A DNA stretch of 23,854 nt from positions 1 through 23,854 of IMG/VR virus record IMGVR_UViG_3300008217_003143, one strand, 5' to 3'. The stretch comes from a virus. This document shows, in pieces, positions 1 to 9,035 of the stretch (positions are counted from its first letter, which is position 1; every line of letters begins with the position of its first letter). Below the pieces are notes generated by a model that worked only from the letters and a program-made list of their open reading frames with translations, had not been told where the DNA came from and did not search any database. The position numbers and the translations under genes are program-made.

Positions 1-136
1 CGCAGGAGATTCCTCTGACACTCACCTGATGGTCCTCCCTTTCTGCACTTTGAACTTCTCAGTCGCTGAGGGTGACCCGAACTCCGTCACCATCAACGGC
101 ACGAGCTGGGCAACCAAGCCGTCTGTGCTGCTCTGA
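1..136 (+). CDS. 3' end of an unidentified gene, probably a tail structural protein (partial)
   Basis: The frame beginning at base 2 is open from the window edge to a TGA at 134-136 and encodes about 44 C-terminal residues ending TKPSVLL. The stop overlaps the next start by one base (TGATG), as at many junctions here. The fragment has no recognisable motif. Its place just before the tail assembly chaperone and tape measure is where siphoviruses usually carry a major tail tube or tail terminator gene, so a tail protein is inferred from position only. Confidence 0.6.
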   Translation, partial: AGDSSDTHLMVLPFCTLNFSVAEGDPNSVTINGTSWATKPSVLL

Positions 137-300
137 TGGCTAGCAAGATCGAGAAGCTGGAGGCGGCTGTTATGGACGCCAGGCGCAAGCGGTCCCGGGA
201 GATCGGAGCCCTACAGGCCGAGCTAAATGCCGAGCGCAAGCGTGCGGCAAAGAAGGGAAAGAAGAGTGAAGCAAGCAAACCCAGCGCGGACGATTCCTGA
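136..300 (+). CDS. 54-aa basic/charged coiled-coil protein, function unknown
   Basis: A 54-residue ORF starts MASKIEKLEAAVMDARRK, with its ATG overlapping the preceding TGA. It is dominated by Lys, Arg, Glu and Ala with heptad-like spacing (KIEKLEAAV, IGALQAELNAERK), so one short amphipathic or coiled-coil helix is likely, followed by a lysine-rich tail. It overlaps the start of the downstream tail assembly chaperone, whose probable GTG is at 266. The stop/start overlap supports it as a real gene in the tail operon. I do not recognise a family. Confidence 0.6.
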   Translation: MASKIEKLEAAVMDARRKRSREIGALQAELNAERKRAAKKGKKSEASKPSADDS

Positions 301-754
301 TCGGCCTATCTACTTCTCGGTAGAGGTCCCTGACCGAGGCGTCCACCACTTCAGGGTTCCGCGCCCGTCGGTGGTGGGCCGGTTGCTTCGGCCCATGATC
401 GAGTCTGGGATCTGGACTGACTCAGACGAGATCGACCCACTGGCCGCAGAGCTGACCGAGGAGGCCGTAGGAGCCGCCCTGGGCACGTGCTGGGCCCATG
501 CGTCCCTGGACCTGGAAACGCGCCGCAGGGACTATCCTCGCGGGCCTGACGGGCTCTTAGATTATGGGGCCGAGGTGCTGTCAGAGTTGCACGAGGCTGG
601 TTATACGACTGAGCAGCTGGAGCCCATGATCTCCGAGGTCGGCTCAAAGCTGATCGTCGCCAACCTGCCGCGTCCCCAGGAGGTGGACGAGCAGGTAAAT
701 TTTACTGCGACGAAGACGGCTTCGGAGACTTCCTCGCCATTGACCTCGGGCTGA
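266..754 (+). CDS. Tail assembly chaperone, short (non-shifted) product, gpG-like
   Basis: The frame is open from 227. The GTG at 266 is preferred because a purine-rich AAGGGA ribosome-binding site lies just upstream, giving 162 aa. It ends at TGA 752-754. Many tail operons encode, directly before the tape measure, a pair of chaperones made from one start: a short protein and a longer one produced by a -1 frameshift (lambda G/GT). Position, size, an acidic helical composition and a perfect slippery heptamer near the 3' end all match that arrangement. In the known family these proteins coat the tape measure during tail assembly and are absent from the virion. The alternative start at 227 would overlap the previous gene by 74 bases. 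Confidence 0.72.
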   Translation: MKQANPARTIPDRPIYFSVEVPDRGVHHFRVPRPSVVGRLLRPMIESGIWTDSDEIDPLAAELTEEAVGAALGTCWAHASLDLETRRRDYPRGPDGLLDYGAEVLSELHEAGYTTEQLEPMISEVGSKLIVANLPRPQEVDEQVNFTATKTASETSSPLTSG

Positions 755-1053
755 GCCTGTTTGGAGATCCCGATGCCTTGCTTCGCTTCGACCATCAGAC
801 GCGAGTGGAGTTGCTGGCTTATTGGCACATCGCTCGTGCTACTGGCCGTCGTGCTGGTAGAGGCGGACGCATTAGCCCAGAGGATCTCAGGATGATCCAA
901 GGCGTACCCGCAACCGCCGGAGATCTTGCCCATGTTTGGATGCTGACGCATCCGGCCAGGAGCGAGTCAAGCAAGCCGGGGGATCTTCGCGGGACGATGA
1001 AGCGGGACGGGGCGAAGGAGTCCGCACTCAGCTTCTGGTTTGGTGGTAGCTGA
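266..1053 (+). CDS. Tail assembly chaperone, -1 frameshift fusion product, gpGT-like
   Basis: Reading 266-703 in the first frame, slipping back one base at the AAATTTT heptamer (697-703) and continuing 703-1053 gives about 262 aa. The second frame continues YCDEDGFGDFLAIDLGLSL and runs open to TGA 1051-1053. That frame has no well-placed start of its own: the first near-cognate codon is a TTG at 778 with no ribosome-binding site. The extension ends ALSFWFGGS and its stop overlaps the tape-measure ATG by one base. In lambda the equivalent T domain recruits the tail tube protein. The ratio of short to fused product cannot be read from sequence. Confidence 0.72.
697..724 (+). promoter_or_regulatory. 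Programmed -1 frameshift site: slippery heptamer plus stem-loop
   Basis: Zero-frame codons are GTA AAT TTT ACT, so 697-703 is A AAT TTT, which matches the canonical X XXY YYZ slip site. After a 7-base spacer (704-710) there is a perfect 5-bp stem with a 4-base loop: CGAAG 711-715, ACGG, CTTCG 720-724. This is the expected geometry of heptamer, spacer and stimulatory stem, and it sits where both frames are open. Confidence 0.75.
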
Positions 1054-3176
1054 TGGGCAAAAAAATCGAGTTTCGGTTCTCTGGAGATGTCAGCGAACTG
1101 CGCGCCGCACTCGCGGACGCCGAGCGGGCAGGCAAGGACACCGGCAGGGCCCTGTCCGATGACGTCGGCAAGAAGGGATCTGCTGGGCTCAGAGCTGCCG
1201 AGACCGCAGCCAGGGCCGGGTCGGTTGCAATCAAGGGCGTTGCAATCGCTGCCACGGCTTCAGCTGTCGCGATTGCCGGGATCACGAAGGCAGCCATCGG
1301 GGCCGCTGCCAGGTTCGACGCTATCGCGAAGAAGGCCAAGGCCATCGGCACCAGCGCAGAGGAATTGCAGCTCATATCTGGCGCTCTCGAGCTGGGAGGC
1401 GTCAGCGCGGAAACAACCGCCAACGCGATCCAGAAGCTGTCCGTCAATCTCGGGCTGGCGTCTAAGGGCAGCAAGCTACAAAAGGAGGCGCTAGAGGATC
1501 TTCGTCTGACATCTGAGCAACTGGAGTCGGTCCCTCTTGAGGAGCGGATGGCGCTGATTGCTGACGGCCTGGGCCGGATGACCAGCCAGAGCCAGCGCGC
1601 CCAGGTGGCTCAGGCGCTGCTTGGCCGGGGTGCCCTGGACATGCTGGCAGCGTTCTCTGACGGCGGCGAGGCCATCCGGGCAAACACCGAGCTTGTGCGC
1701 GAGGCGGGAATTATCAGCAACGAGGCTGCCGCCCAGGGGGAGATGCTGACTGATGCCGTCTCGCTGATGGGTCGATCTTTTGGCGCGCTTCGAGACGACT
1801 TCCTGGCTCCCCTGATGCCTGTATTGACGGGGATGGCGAATGGGATCCGCGAGGCGGTCTCTACGTTCAGAGAGACCGGAGACATTGAGGACTTCGGCCA
1901 GACGGTGGTAGCTGTCTTTCAGGATTGGATCGCTCCGTCTATTGCGTCTGCGGTTTCTATTTTCCTGAAGGCACGCGCGCGCATCGAGCCGACCTTGCTT
2001 GCTATCGAGGTCGGGGCGCTTCGAGCAGAGCAGGCATTTAAGGCGCTGAGTTTTCAGTGGGACGAGGCAGTAGGAGTCACATCGAGGCTTCAGGGGAAGC
2101 AGGCAGAGCTGGAGCAGTCCGTGGCCGGCATGGAGGGCGCGCTGGTGGACGCCGACGCGGCAGCGACTGGCCTGCTGGAGGGGATGCTTAGGGCGGAGAC
2201 CGTCCTACCTGAAGTCGCAAAGGGTGCTGGGCGTGTGGCGGCAGAAACGAACCTGGCGACCCAGGCGACAAAGGAGCTTACTGCGGCCAGCAACGAGGCA
2301 GGGCAGGCGGCGCTTGACGCGCTGATGGCTCTGGGCGATGCGGCGGTGGAGGAGAAGCGGATCGCGCAAGAGGTAGCCGACGCGAAGATCGCAGACATCA
2401 AGCGAGTTCAAGACGAAGACGAGCGGGCCGCAAGGAAGCGGAAGGAGGACGGGTTTAAGGCGCTGGCAGCCGCGCAAGACCTCAGCGATCAGATCTTCGG
2501 AATTATCAGCGATGCCGCAGCCGCCGAGATGAATGTTCGGGTTTCAGCAATCCAAGAAACCGCAGATCAGATCGAAGCCATCGAAGAGCGACTAACGGAA
2601 ACCCTGAGCAGCCAAGAGCGGGAGCGGCTAGAGAACCGGCAGGCAGCCCTTGAGCGGCAGAGCCAGCAGGAGAAGGCCGAGGCGGAGGAGAGCTGGAAGC
2701 GGACCCAGGCCCTTGCAATCGTACAAGCCACGGTCAACACAGCGCTTGCTGCAATTAACGCCCTGGCGACGGCTCCAAATATCGTGGTTGGCCTGATCAT
2801 GGCGGGGCTCGCTACGGCGGCAGGCGTGGCAGCTATTGCGACCATTGCCAGCCAGCCCCCGCCCCAGTTCCATAGCGGCGGCATGGTATCCGCAGGCGGT
2901 GCTCACGACGAGGTCACAATCAGGGCGCGAGCTCGCGAGGCAGTGCTATCTCCTCAGGGAGTTGCGGCAGCCGGTGGTCCTGAGGGGATCGGCAGTCTCA
3001 ATCAGGGGCGGCGCGGCGCTGACGGCCCGAACGTGACAGTGATGCAGGTTGGTAACCGCGTCGTCGATGCGATGGTTCACGAGTCCTTGCGGACTGGATC
3101 GGGCAGACTCAACAGGGAATTCCGCTCGGTTCGACCTCGCCGCATTGGCCGACACAATCCATTCAGGAGCATCTGA
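1053..3176 (+). CDS. Tape measure protein
   Basis: A 707-aa protein begins MGKKIEFRFSGDVSELRAAL. It has an Ala-rich helical N-terminus, a hydrophobic stretch near residues 48-80 (VAIKGVAIAATASAVAIAG), a long coiled-coil middle rich in Glu, Gln and Arg, and a second hydrophobic pair near 560-605 (ALAIVQATVNTALAAINALA). The C-terminal FHSGGMVSAGGAHDEVTIRA and nearby EAVLSPQGVAAAGG resemble the end of many phage tape measures. The protein spans the tail lumen and sets tail length. At about 1.5 angstrom per residue it predicts a tail of roughly 100 nm. It directly follows the frameshifted chaperone and overlaps its stop by one base. Confidence 0.88.
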   Translation: MGKKIEFRFSGDVSELRAALADAERAGKDTGRALSDDVGKKGSAGLRAAETAARAGSVAIKGVAIAATASAVAIAGITKAAIGAAARFDAIAKKAKAIGTSAEELQLISGALELGGVSAETTANAIQKLSVNLGLASKGSKLQKEALEDLRLTSEQLESVPLEERMALIADGLGRMTSQSQRAQVAQALLGRGALDMLAAFSDGGEAIRANTELVREAGIISNEAAAQGEMLTDAVSLMGRSFGALRDDFLAPLMPVLTGMANGIREAVSTFRETGDIEDFGQTVVAVFQDWIAPSIASAVSIFLKARARIEPTLLAIEVGALRAEQAFKALSFQWDEAVGVTSRLQGKQAELEQSVAGMEGALVDADAAATGLLEGMLRAETVLPEVAKGAGRVAAETNLATQATKELTAASNEAGQAALDALMALGDAAVEEKRIAQEVADAKIADIKRVQDEDERAARKRKEDGFKALAAAQDLSDQIFGIISDAAAAEMNVRVSAIQETADQIEAIEERLTETLSSQERERLENRQAALERQSQQEKAEAEESWKRTQALAIVQATVNTALAAINALATAPNIVVGLIMAGLATAAGVAAIATIASQPPPQFHSGGMVSAGGAHDEVTIRARAREAVLSPQGVAAAGGPEGIGSLNQGRRGADGPNVTVMQVGNRVVDAMVHESLRTGSGRLNREFRSVRPRRIGRHNPFRSI

Positions 3177-3178
3177 TC

Positions 3179-6100
3179 ATGGGCAGCGATGTCAGCGCGG
3201 ACAGATACCAGGGGCTTCTGATCCCAGATGGTCGGTTCAAGGTGTCCAATATTCTGGAGGAAACCGGAGCGGAGCCAGAGAGCGTATTTACTCAGGCGGG
3301 ACCACGCACTGGCGTTCCTGAGCCGTCGGAAGAATCCGACATGGTGCTCAAGGCGTCAGGCGATCAGGGCGAGGGTGGACATCTCGAGATCCTGACTCAG
3401 CTGGCCGGTCATCCGGGAGTTGAGCAAGCCCAGTATGTTTGGCGCGATGCCACTGTGGACAGCTCGAAGGGATACAAGGGCTGGGATCCCTACTCAGTGA
3501 TCACCGGGTGGGAGACGCTTCAATATACGTCGACCGTGGCAACGGTCCTCACCTTTGACATGATCCGACTCGACTCCGACAAGCTGCTGGCAGTTGGCAG
3601 CGAATTCACGAGCGGATCGGCAATCAAGAACCGGGTCTACAGTTACGATCCAACCTCCGCGCTTTGGACGACTGTCGAGCTGACGCTAGATCCCGCAGTC
3701 TCCCAGTCCGGGCCGGCGCTCCTCCAGATTCCGGGTGGGGCGGTGCTTATGTTCCTGCGAACCGGCCCGAACAAAAAGCAGGTGCAGGTCCTGAGGTCGG
3801 ATGACGATGGCGCGTCTTGGTCTGTCTACTCGGACATGGCGCTTAGAACCAGAAACGACCGAGAGATCGTCGCGATTGCCGTGGCTTATAGCGCTGGCGA
3901 GGTCGGGATGTGGCTCCGGTTCGAGAACGCATCCGCAGAAGACACGATGGCCCAGTATGCCTCCGACGATCTGGGCATGAGCTTCACTCAGGTAATTGCC
4001 GACTGGAAGACGGAGGTCGGCGCTGATATCTCGGCGGTTCGTGTGGTGCCTGGAGAGGCTAGCGGGTTTGTGCTGGGCTCGATTGACTCGACGACGAATT
4101 ATGTGCTCACGGTGCGCCAGATCCCGTCTGCCTTCCTAGCAAGCACCAGCTCCTCAGCAACGACGACTGTCTTTGGTGGAGCCGATCAGATTGACGACCA
4201 CCCGCTCGCAATGTGGCGAGACGAGGACGGGCCGATCTACCTGATGAGCACCTCAGACGACGGAGTGGCCGCGCCGTCCACGGCGTTTAGACCTTGCACG
4301 ATCTTCTGGTCTCAAGACGACGGCGAAACCTGGGAGCCAATCAACGACCACGAGGGGATCGCACACGACTCAACACTTGGATCGGTTCTTACTGAATATG
4401 CGGTTGAAAGCATCGGCGGTCGGGCCGTGATGCTGTCTCGATTTGAAACTGAGGACAATGCCTTTGATGACGGCGGCGAGGTCGTCCTGCATCTGGGGGG
4501 ATTTGGCGCTCATACTTTGCCGTTCTCTGACATCAACGGCACCTGGCGAATGAACGACACAGTAGCCTACTCGGCTGGCGACAGCGGCGGGGAGGGCAAG
4601 GTCTGGTTCCCCACAGACGAGCCGAACAGCGTCGGCTGGACCGCGTCTGGCGCCGGCTCAGTGTCTCTGGCGACAAGGACCCGCGCCGGCTCGCTTGTGC
4701 CGACGACGGCGGCAGGGCTCAAGCTGGATTCGACGGCAGCCGGCATCCTCTACAGCAAGGAGTTTGCTGGGTCGGTTGATCAGATCGTGGCAACCTTCGC
4801 AGTTGAGATCGACGACAACGAGGGCTCCAAGGTTGCCGATGACATCACGTTCACGGTGATTGTCGCCGACGGATCTTCTACCCGGTATATCGGGAGATAT
4901 CGTCTGGCTCATGACGGCTGGCAGCTCTACGACGTTATTGGCGCGACCAGCATCACGCCAGCCGTCAGCGAGGATCTAACGCTAACCTCGTCGCTGATGT
5001 ACCACCGGATCAGCGTAGACATCCGAGGCAACATCAGGACATGGTACGCCAGAGCTGCCCACATCCTCGAATGGACAGAGGGGCCAGAAGCCAGCCTGGC
5101 GAGCGATGCCACGGCAGACAACTCTGAGGTGGAGTGGGGACACATGAGCGCCAACGCCGATAACTCGGCCTGGCATCTTGTCGGCGTGTGCGGCTGGGGG
5201 CGCTACTGGTCGCCAGCGACATCCGACCAGGCCAGCCTGGGAGACAGCTGGGACAATCCGGCAAACCTCAAGGGGCGAGGATTTCCGACGGTCGACCGGC
5301 AGGCGCTAATCAAAGACGGCGTTAAGATTGAAGCGGCAGACGGTCCATCCGCCAAGGCTGAGGCGTGGAACATTGAGACTGACTACACCTACAGAATTGA
5401 CAACGCAATCACGGATCCGTCGCCCCGCGTCCCCTGGCGCAGCACCGACGAAACAGAGCACACAATAGCCTTTGACCTCGACGGGCTGACGTCCTCGAAG
5501 ATGCACAACACGAGCGTCGGGCTAGTGCTGCTGGGGATCAATTTCCAGACCTGCGACCTTGACCGCTGGGACGGGGCAGCCTGGCAAACCATCGGCACGC
5601 TAGACGCTGCTGAGGGATTCTCGCCGGCAACCAGCCTTCAGGGCACGAGGGACGGCAAGGAGATCCGCCCGTCGTCCTCTGGCGGATTCAAGGCTGGGCG
5701 ATATATCCATTATGGCGATCTAGTCGGCGGCACAGTTAACTGGACGGCTGGAGGTGGCACCTTCCACAAGATCGAATCAAACACAGAGGGCGCGTGGACT
5801 GACAGCACGGCGAAGCATCCAACGATCAGAGTTGAAGATGTGGACGACGGGGCGGATCCGTCCTCGGGAAACATTGAGATTTGGCTTCCCGACGTTGCGC
5901 TGATTGTCCACGAGTTCGATCATGATCCGCGCTACCTCCGACTTCGGATCCCAGCTCAGACGACGGCAGACGGATACTTCGAGATCGGGCAGATCCTGAT
6001 CGGATCGTTGCTGGTCTTCGGGCACCAGTACAGTCGAGGAATTACAACGATTGGCCGGCAGAACGTCGAGATCGCGTCCTGGGTCGATGGCACCACCAGA

Positions 6101-6472
6101 GCGACGAAGAAAGGCCCGTCGGCCAGAGAGGTCACCTTCTCCTGGGACGAGGGCGTGGACGCTTCCAGAGTCCAAGACGCGGACGCTCTGCCGGATTATG
6201 TGGCGGGCTCGACTAGCGGACTTGCGATTGCTAGCCGCTCGGATGTGATCCGAACGCTAGAGGGCGCGATGTCCACGGCAGCCGGCCAGGAGAAGCCTGT
6301 GGTTTTCTTCTCCCGCATCCCGACGGGAACGGGCGGCCTGGTCACCAATAATCCTCGGCAGTTTGTCTATGGGCGGGTCTCGTCTGACTCCCGGCGCGAG
6401 CATGTCCTGGGCGATGAGCAGGCGACCGAGGTGGATCGCATGGCAACCGTTACAGTCACAGAGATCGTCTGA
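3179..6472 (+). CDS. Large tail protein with sialidase-type Asp-box repeats
   Basis: This is a 1097-aa protein with an AGGAG ribosome-binding site at 3165-3169. Three Asp-box (BNR) motifs are visible: SDDDGASW near residue 207, SDDLGMSF near 262 and SQDDGETW near 378. Such motifs mark beta-hairpins of sialidase-like propeller folds. The middle and C-terminal parts are rich in beta-strand-like segments and aromatic or Asp/Gly-rich loops, as in distal tail or adhesin proteins. It lies between the tape measure and the probable tail-tip protein. Receptor or glycan contact is an inference. Full sialidase catalysis is not shown, because I did not identify the Arg triad or the nucleophile pair. The stop overlaps the next ATG. 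Confidence 0.7.
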   Translation: MGSDVSADRYQGLLIPDGRFKVSNILEETGAEPESVFTQAGPRTGVPEPSEESDMVLKASGDQGEGGHLEILTQLAGHPGVEQAQYVWRDATVDSSKGYKGWDPYSVITGWETLQYTSTVATVLTFDMIRLDSDKLLAVGSEFTSGSAIKNRVYSYDPTSALWTTVELTLDPAVSQSGPALLQIPGGAVLMFLRTGPNKKQVQVLRSDDDGASWSVYSDMALRTRNDREIVAIAVAYSAGEVGMWLRFENASAEDTMAQYASDDLGMSFTQVIADWKTEVGADISAVRVVPGEASGFVLGSIDSTTNYVLTVRQIPSAFLASTSSSATTTVFGGADQIDDHPLAMWRDEDGPIYLMSTSDDGVAAPSTAFRPCTIFWSQDDGETWEPINDHEGIAHDSTLGSVLTEYAVESIGGRAVMLSRFETEDNAFDDGGEVVLHLGGFGAHTLPFSDINGTWRMNDTVAYSAGDSGGEGKVWFPTDEPNSVGWTASGAGSVSLATRTRAGSLVPTTAAGLKLDSTAAGILYSKEFAGSVDQIVATFAVEIDDNEGSKVADDITFTVIVADGSSTRYIGRYRLAHDGWQLYDVIGATSITPAVSEDLTLTSSLMYHRISVDIRGNIRTWYARAAHILEWTEGPEASLASDATADNSEVEWGHMSANADNSAWHLVGVCGWGRYWSPATSDQASLGDSWDNPANLKGRGFPTVDRQALIKDGVKIEAADGPSAKAEAWNIETDYTYRIDNAITDPSPRVPWRSTDETEHTIAFDLDGLTSSKMHNTSVGLVLLGINFQTCDLDRWDGAAWQTIGTLDAAEGFSPATSLQGTRDGKEIRPSSSGGFKAGRYIHYGDLVGGTVNWTAGGGTFHKIESNTEGAWTDSTAKHPTIRVEDVDDGADPSSGNIEIWLPDVALIVHEFDHDPRYLRLRIPAQTTADGYFEIGQILIGSLLVFGHQYSRGITTIGRQNVEIASWVDGTTRATKKGPSAREVTFSWDEGVDASRVQDADALPDYVAGSTSGLAIASRSDVIRTLEGAMSTAAGQEKPVVFFSRIPTGTGGLVTNNPRQFVYGRVSSDSRREHVLGDEQATEVDRMATVTVTEIV

Positions 6473-8076
6473 TGCCTCTGCTGCCTGCCCAGCTCCGAAC
6501 GGGGCAGCTCACTTGGCTCTTTCAGCTTGACTGGGCGGGCCAGACCTACTATCTCGCCGAGGAGCCCGTGCTGTTCCCTGATGCTGGCGGGGATATTTTC
6601 TATCGTGCTGGCTTCGAGTTTGCCGGCAGCTACGAGGACGCGCTGGAGCTGTTCGCCGACAAGGCAGATCCGCCGTCCATCGGAATCACTCTACACCTGG
6701 GCGAGATCGTCGACGTTCCGCTCATGATCTCCCGGGGCTTTGACCTGACGACCGCCCTGGGGACGCTCCAGCTCTGGCTGAGGGACGACGACACGGCATC
6801 GACTGCGATCCTCGATGTGCTTTCCGGGCACATCCGGCAGCCGGAATACGGCGAAGCATCCGAGCCAGTCACCGCGAGCCTGGAGTATCAGCCGGCGCTA
6901 CACCGGCAGGAACTGCCGTCGCCGACGGAGAAGGTAAGCGATGACACGTGGTCCTCGGCAAGCGACGACCTCAAGGGCGAATACTATCAGCGGATCCTGG
7001 GCGTTCCTGGGGATGGGGAAGTGTACGCGACTCCCGGCTTCTGGGTGGACACTGAGAAGATCCTGATCGCCGGTCACGCTGTCGCGGCAACAAGGGTCGC
7101 AGTCACAGAGGTCAAGGGGGATCCAGCAACGACAGCAACAGCGCTTTCTGTGACTCGCGAGCAAGACTCACTAGGGCAACCAGTGTCGACGGTTTCGATC
7201 TCAGGGACGGGCGTCACAGACGACGCCGAGGGCGAATACTGGATCCGGTGGACCAGCACGACGGGTGGAGGGACGCTGGCCAGGGGGGGCGGAACCATGC
7301 GAGGTGCCGGCGATGTGCTCCGGTGGTTAATGGAGCAATCAGATGTCGAATGGGACCGGGGCCGACTGGCTGCCATCGTTGACAACCTGAACGCCTTTCA
7401 AATCGATACGGCGGTTCTGTCTAGCCCAGACAAGAGGACGGATCCCTGGGAGTTTGCCCAGGAGCATTTGCTGCCGATCCTGCCAATCTCGCCGCGCTTC
7501 AAGGGAGCGAATGGGCTCCACTTCATTCTGTGGCGATATGGTGCAACAGCATCTGAGACGGTTGCCAGCATCTCAGCGGACCGGGGCGAGGCTTACCGGG
7601 ATGGCCCCGTGAGTTATTCCGACTATGACGACATCATCAACGAGATCCGACTCAGCTACGCCTGGAACAACCAGAAGAACAAGCCCTCAAGCATTTACGT
7701 TCTGACCGGGGACGAGAACACAGTCGTCACAGAAAGCGCTGCCAGCAACTTGCACCTTCGGCGCAGTTGGTCTCGGTATGGGCCCCGGGTGATGGAGGCC
7801 AGCTCGGAGGTTATTTACTCCGAGGCCACGGCTGCAAAGGTAGCGGGCTGGTGGGCCAGAGCATTTGCGCTCCCCTCCCGGCTCTTCGTTTATCGGGTTT
7901 CTGCTGCCTTTGGCTTTCTGGAGCTGGGCGATGCTGTGCTATTGACAGACAGCGGGATCGATCTAACCGAGCGGCTATGCTTGGTCGAGTCGATCACATG
8001 GGAGCCCGGTGGGCTCGGGCTGCTGATGGCGATGCGGTCCATTGAGGACCCGGCCAGGGACAATTATAGCGCGTGA
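6472..8076 (+). CDS. Probable tail-tip/baseplate hub protein
   Basis: This 534-aa protein (starts MPLLPAQLRTGQLTWLFQLD) begins on the TGATG overlap with the Asp-box protein and ends just before the lysis block. It has no signal peptide or membrane segment. Its composition is beta-rich, and the C-terminal part contains repeated short strand-like blocks (SAAFGFLELGDAVLLTD, ESITWEPGGLGLLMAM), as in tail hub proteins that carry OB- or hub-like domains. The order tape measure, large distal tail protein, hub-like protein, lysis genes is common in siphoviruses. No catalytic motif was recognised, so the assignment rests on position and general character. Confidence 0.5.
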   Translation: MPLLPAQLRTGQLTWLFQLDWAGQTYYLAEEPVLFPDAGGDIFYRAGFEFAGSYEDALELFADKADPPSIGITLHLGEIVDVPLMISRGFDLTTALGTLQLWLRDDDTASTAILDVLSGHIRQPEYGEASEPVTASLEYQPALHRQELPSPTEKVSDDTWSSASDDLKGEYYQRILGVPGDGEVYATPGFWVDTEKILIAGHAVAATRVAVTEVKGDPATTATALSVTREQDSLGQPVSTVSISGTGVTDDAEGEYWIRWTSTTGGGTLARGGGTMRGAGDVLRWLMEQSDVEWDRGRLAAIVDNLNAFQIDTAVLSSPDKRTDPWEFAQEHLLPILPISPRFKGANGLHFILWRYGATASETVASISADRGEAYRDGPVSYSDYDDIINEIRLSYAWNNQKNKPSSIYVLTGDENTVVTESAASNLHLRRSWSRYGPRVMEASSEVIYSEATAAKVAGWWARAFALPSRLFVYRVSAAFGFLELGDAVLLTDSGIDLTERLCLVESITWEPGGLGLLMAMRSIEDPARDNYSA

Positions 8077-8083
8077 GGATCGG

Positions 8084-8434
8084 ATGGAAGACCTCGGGGC
8101 AGGCATTGGCGGGGTATCGGCGGCAGGGATCTTGCTGGTGCTGATCGTTCGGGAATTCCTGCAATACATCGCCAAGCGCGACACGGCTGCATCGTCGGAC
8201 GATATGGATTGCGACGAGGCCATCGGCAAGCTCAACAAGATCGACGACAAGGTGGACGACCTCCAGAGCGGAGTCGCAGACCTTCGGGGATCCACGGTCC
8301 AGATGGCTGCAATCCTAGCCAAGACCGATCCTGACGGGCTGCCCCTGTGCTATACGCCGAGGTCGTTAACTGCCAGCCTCGATTCTCTGGGCAAGAGCAT
8401 CGAGAGACTCTCTGACAAGGTGGACCGAAGCTGA
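8084..8434 (+). CDS. Small membrane protein with C-terminal coiled coil (lysis-region)
   Basis: The frame is open from 8042, but the ATG at 8084 follows a GAGG motif with short spacing and lies just after the previous stop, giving 116 aa. Residues 6-28 (AGIGGVSAAGILLVLIVREF) form one strong transmembrane helix. The rest is an acidic, heptad-like segment (KLNKIDDKVDDLQSGVADL) and a second helix ending SIERLSDKVDRS. A TM anchor plus a cytoplasmic coiled coil recalls XhlA-type or accessory holin proteins, but the sequence does not establish this. Its stop overlaps the endolysin ATG (TGATG). Confidence 0.65.
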   Translation: MEDLGAGIGGVSAAGILLVLIVREFLQYIAKRDTAASSDDMDCDEAIGKLNKIDDKVDDLQSGVADLRGSTVQMAAILAKTDPDGLPLCYTPRSLTASLDSLGKSIERLSDKVDRS

Positions 8435-8847
8435 TGCCTAAATTTAGTTCCAAGAGCTGGGCGAAGCTGGACGGATGCCACGGCGACTTAGTCACGCTCT
8501 TTTCAGAAGTGATCAAGTTCTACGATTGCACCATCCTTGAGGGTCAGCGAACGCCAGAGCGGCAAGCCGAGCTAGTCCGCAAGGGGATGAGTAAGACAAT
8601 GAACAGCAAGCATCTTGCGCTGCCGCTGTCTCGAGCCGTCGATGTGGTGCCCTATCCCATCGAGTGGAATCGCCGAGGTCAGGAACGCATGAGGCACTTT
8701 GCTGGCTTCGTCTTCGGTGTAGCCTCCCAGCTCGGTATCAGCGAGCGGATCCGTTGGGGCGGAGACTGGGACGGGGATGCGCTCACGACCAAGGACGGGC
8801 TGAGGGATTCCAATTTCTTAGATTTGCCCCACTGGGAGATCAAGTGA
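8434..8847 (+). CDS. M15-family peptidoglycan peptidase, endolysin
   Basis: This 137-aa single-domain protein has the layout of the M15C (VanY/L-alanyl-D-glutamate endopeptidase) family. SKHLALPLSRAVDV supplies the metal-binding His60 and Asp70, and DLPHWEI near the C-terminus supplies the third ligand His133 with Asp130 nearby. GQRTPERQAELVRKG near 38-52 matches the substrate-side region seen in T5-type endolysins. The role is cleavage of peptidoglycan cross-bridges at lysis. No signal peptide is present, so release through a holin is expected, and a holin-like gene follows at 9036. The gene overlaps both neighbours by one base. Confidence 0.85.
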   Translation: MPKFSSKSWAKLDGCHGDLVTLFSEVIKFYDCTILEGQRTPERQAELVRKGMSKTMNSKHLALPLSRAVDVVPYPIEWNRRGQERMRHFAGFVFGVASQLGISERIRWGGDWDGDALTTKDGLRDSNFLDLPHWEIK

Positions 8848-9032
8848 TGACTCACAGGGAAAGTAAGACGCTCACTGGGATCGGGATCGCTGGCGTGCTC
8901 GTCGCCATCCTGGGCTATCACATGATCTCAGACGTTCCACCGCCAGAGCCAGAGCCGGCAACGGCTGACGACGACTCTGGGGACGACGACGACTCGTCCT
9001 TTTCTTTTCTTCCACCGCTGCCGAAGGAGTGA
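8847..9032 (+). CDS. 61-aa single-TM protein with acidic, proline-rich tail
   Basis: The ATG at 8847 overlaps the endolysin stop (TGATG). The protein begins MTHRESKTLTGIGIAGVLVA. Residues 9-28 form a transmembrane helix, followed by a Pro/Glu stretch (PPPEPEP), a run of Asp (DDDSGDDDDSS) and FLPPLPKE at the end. Short membrane proteins between endolysin and holin often act as antiholins, spanin components or holin partners. The acidic extramembrane tail gives no family match, so the function is open. Confidence 0.6.
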   Translation: MTHRESKTLTGIGIAGVLVAILGYHMISDVPPPEPEPATADDDSGDDDDSSFSFLPPLPKE

Positions 9033-9035
9033 CCG

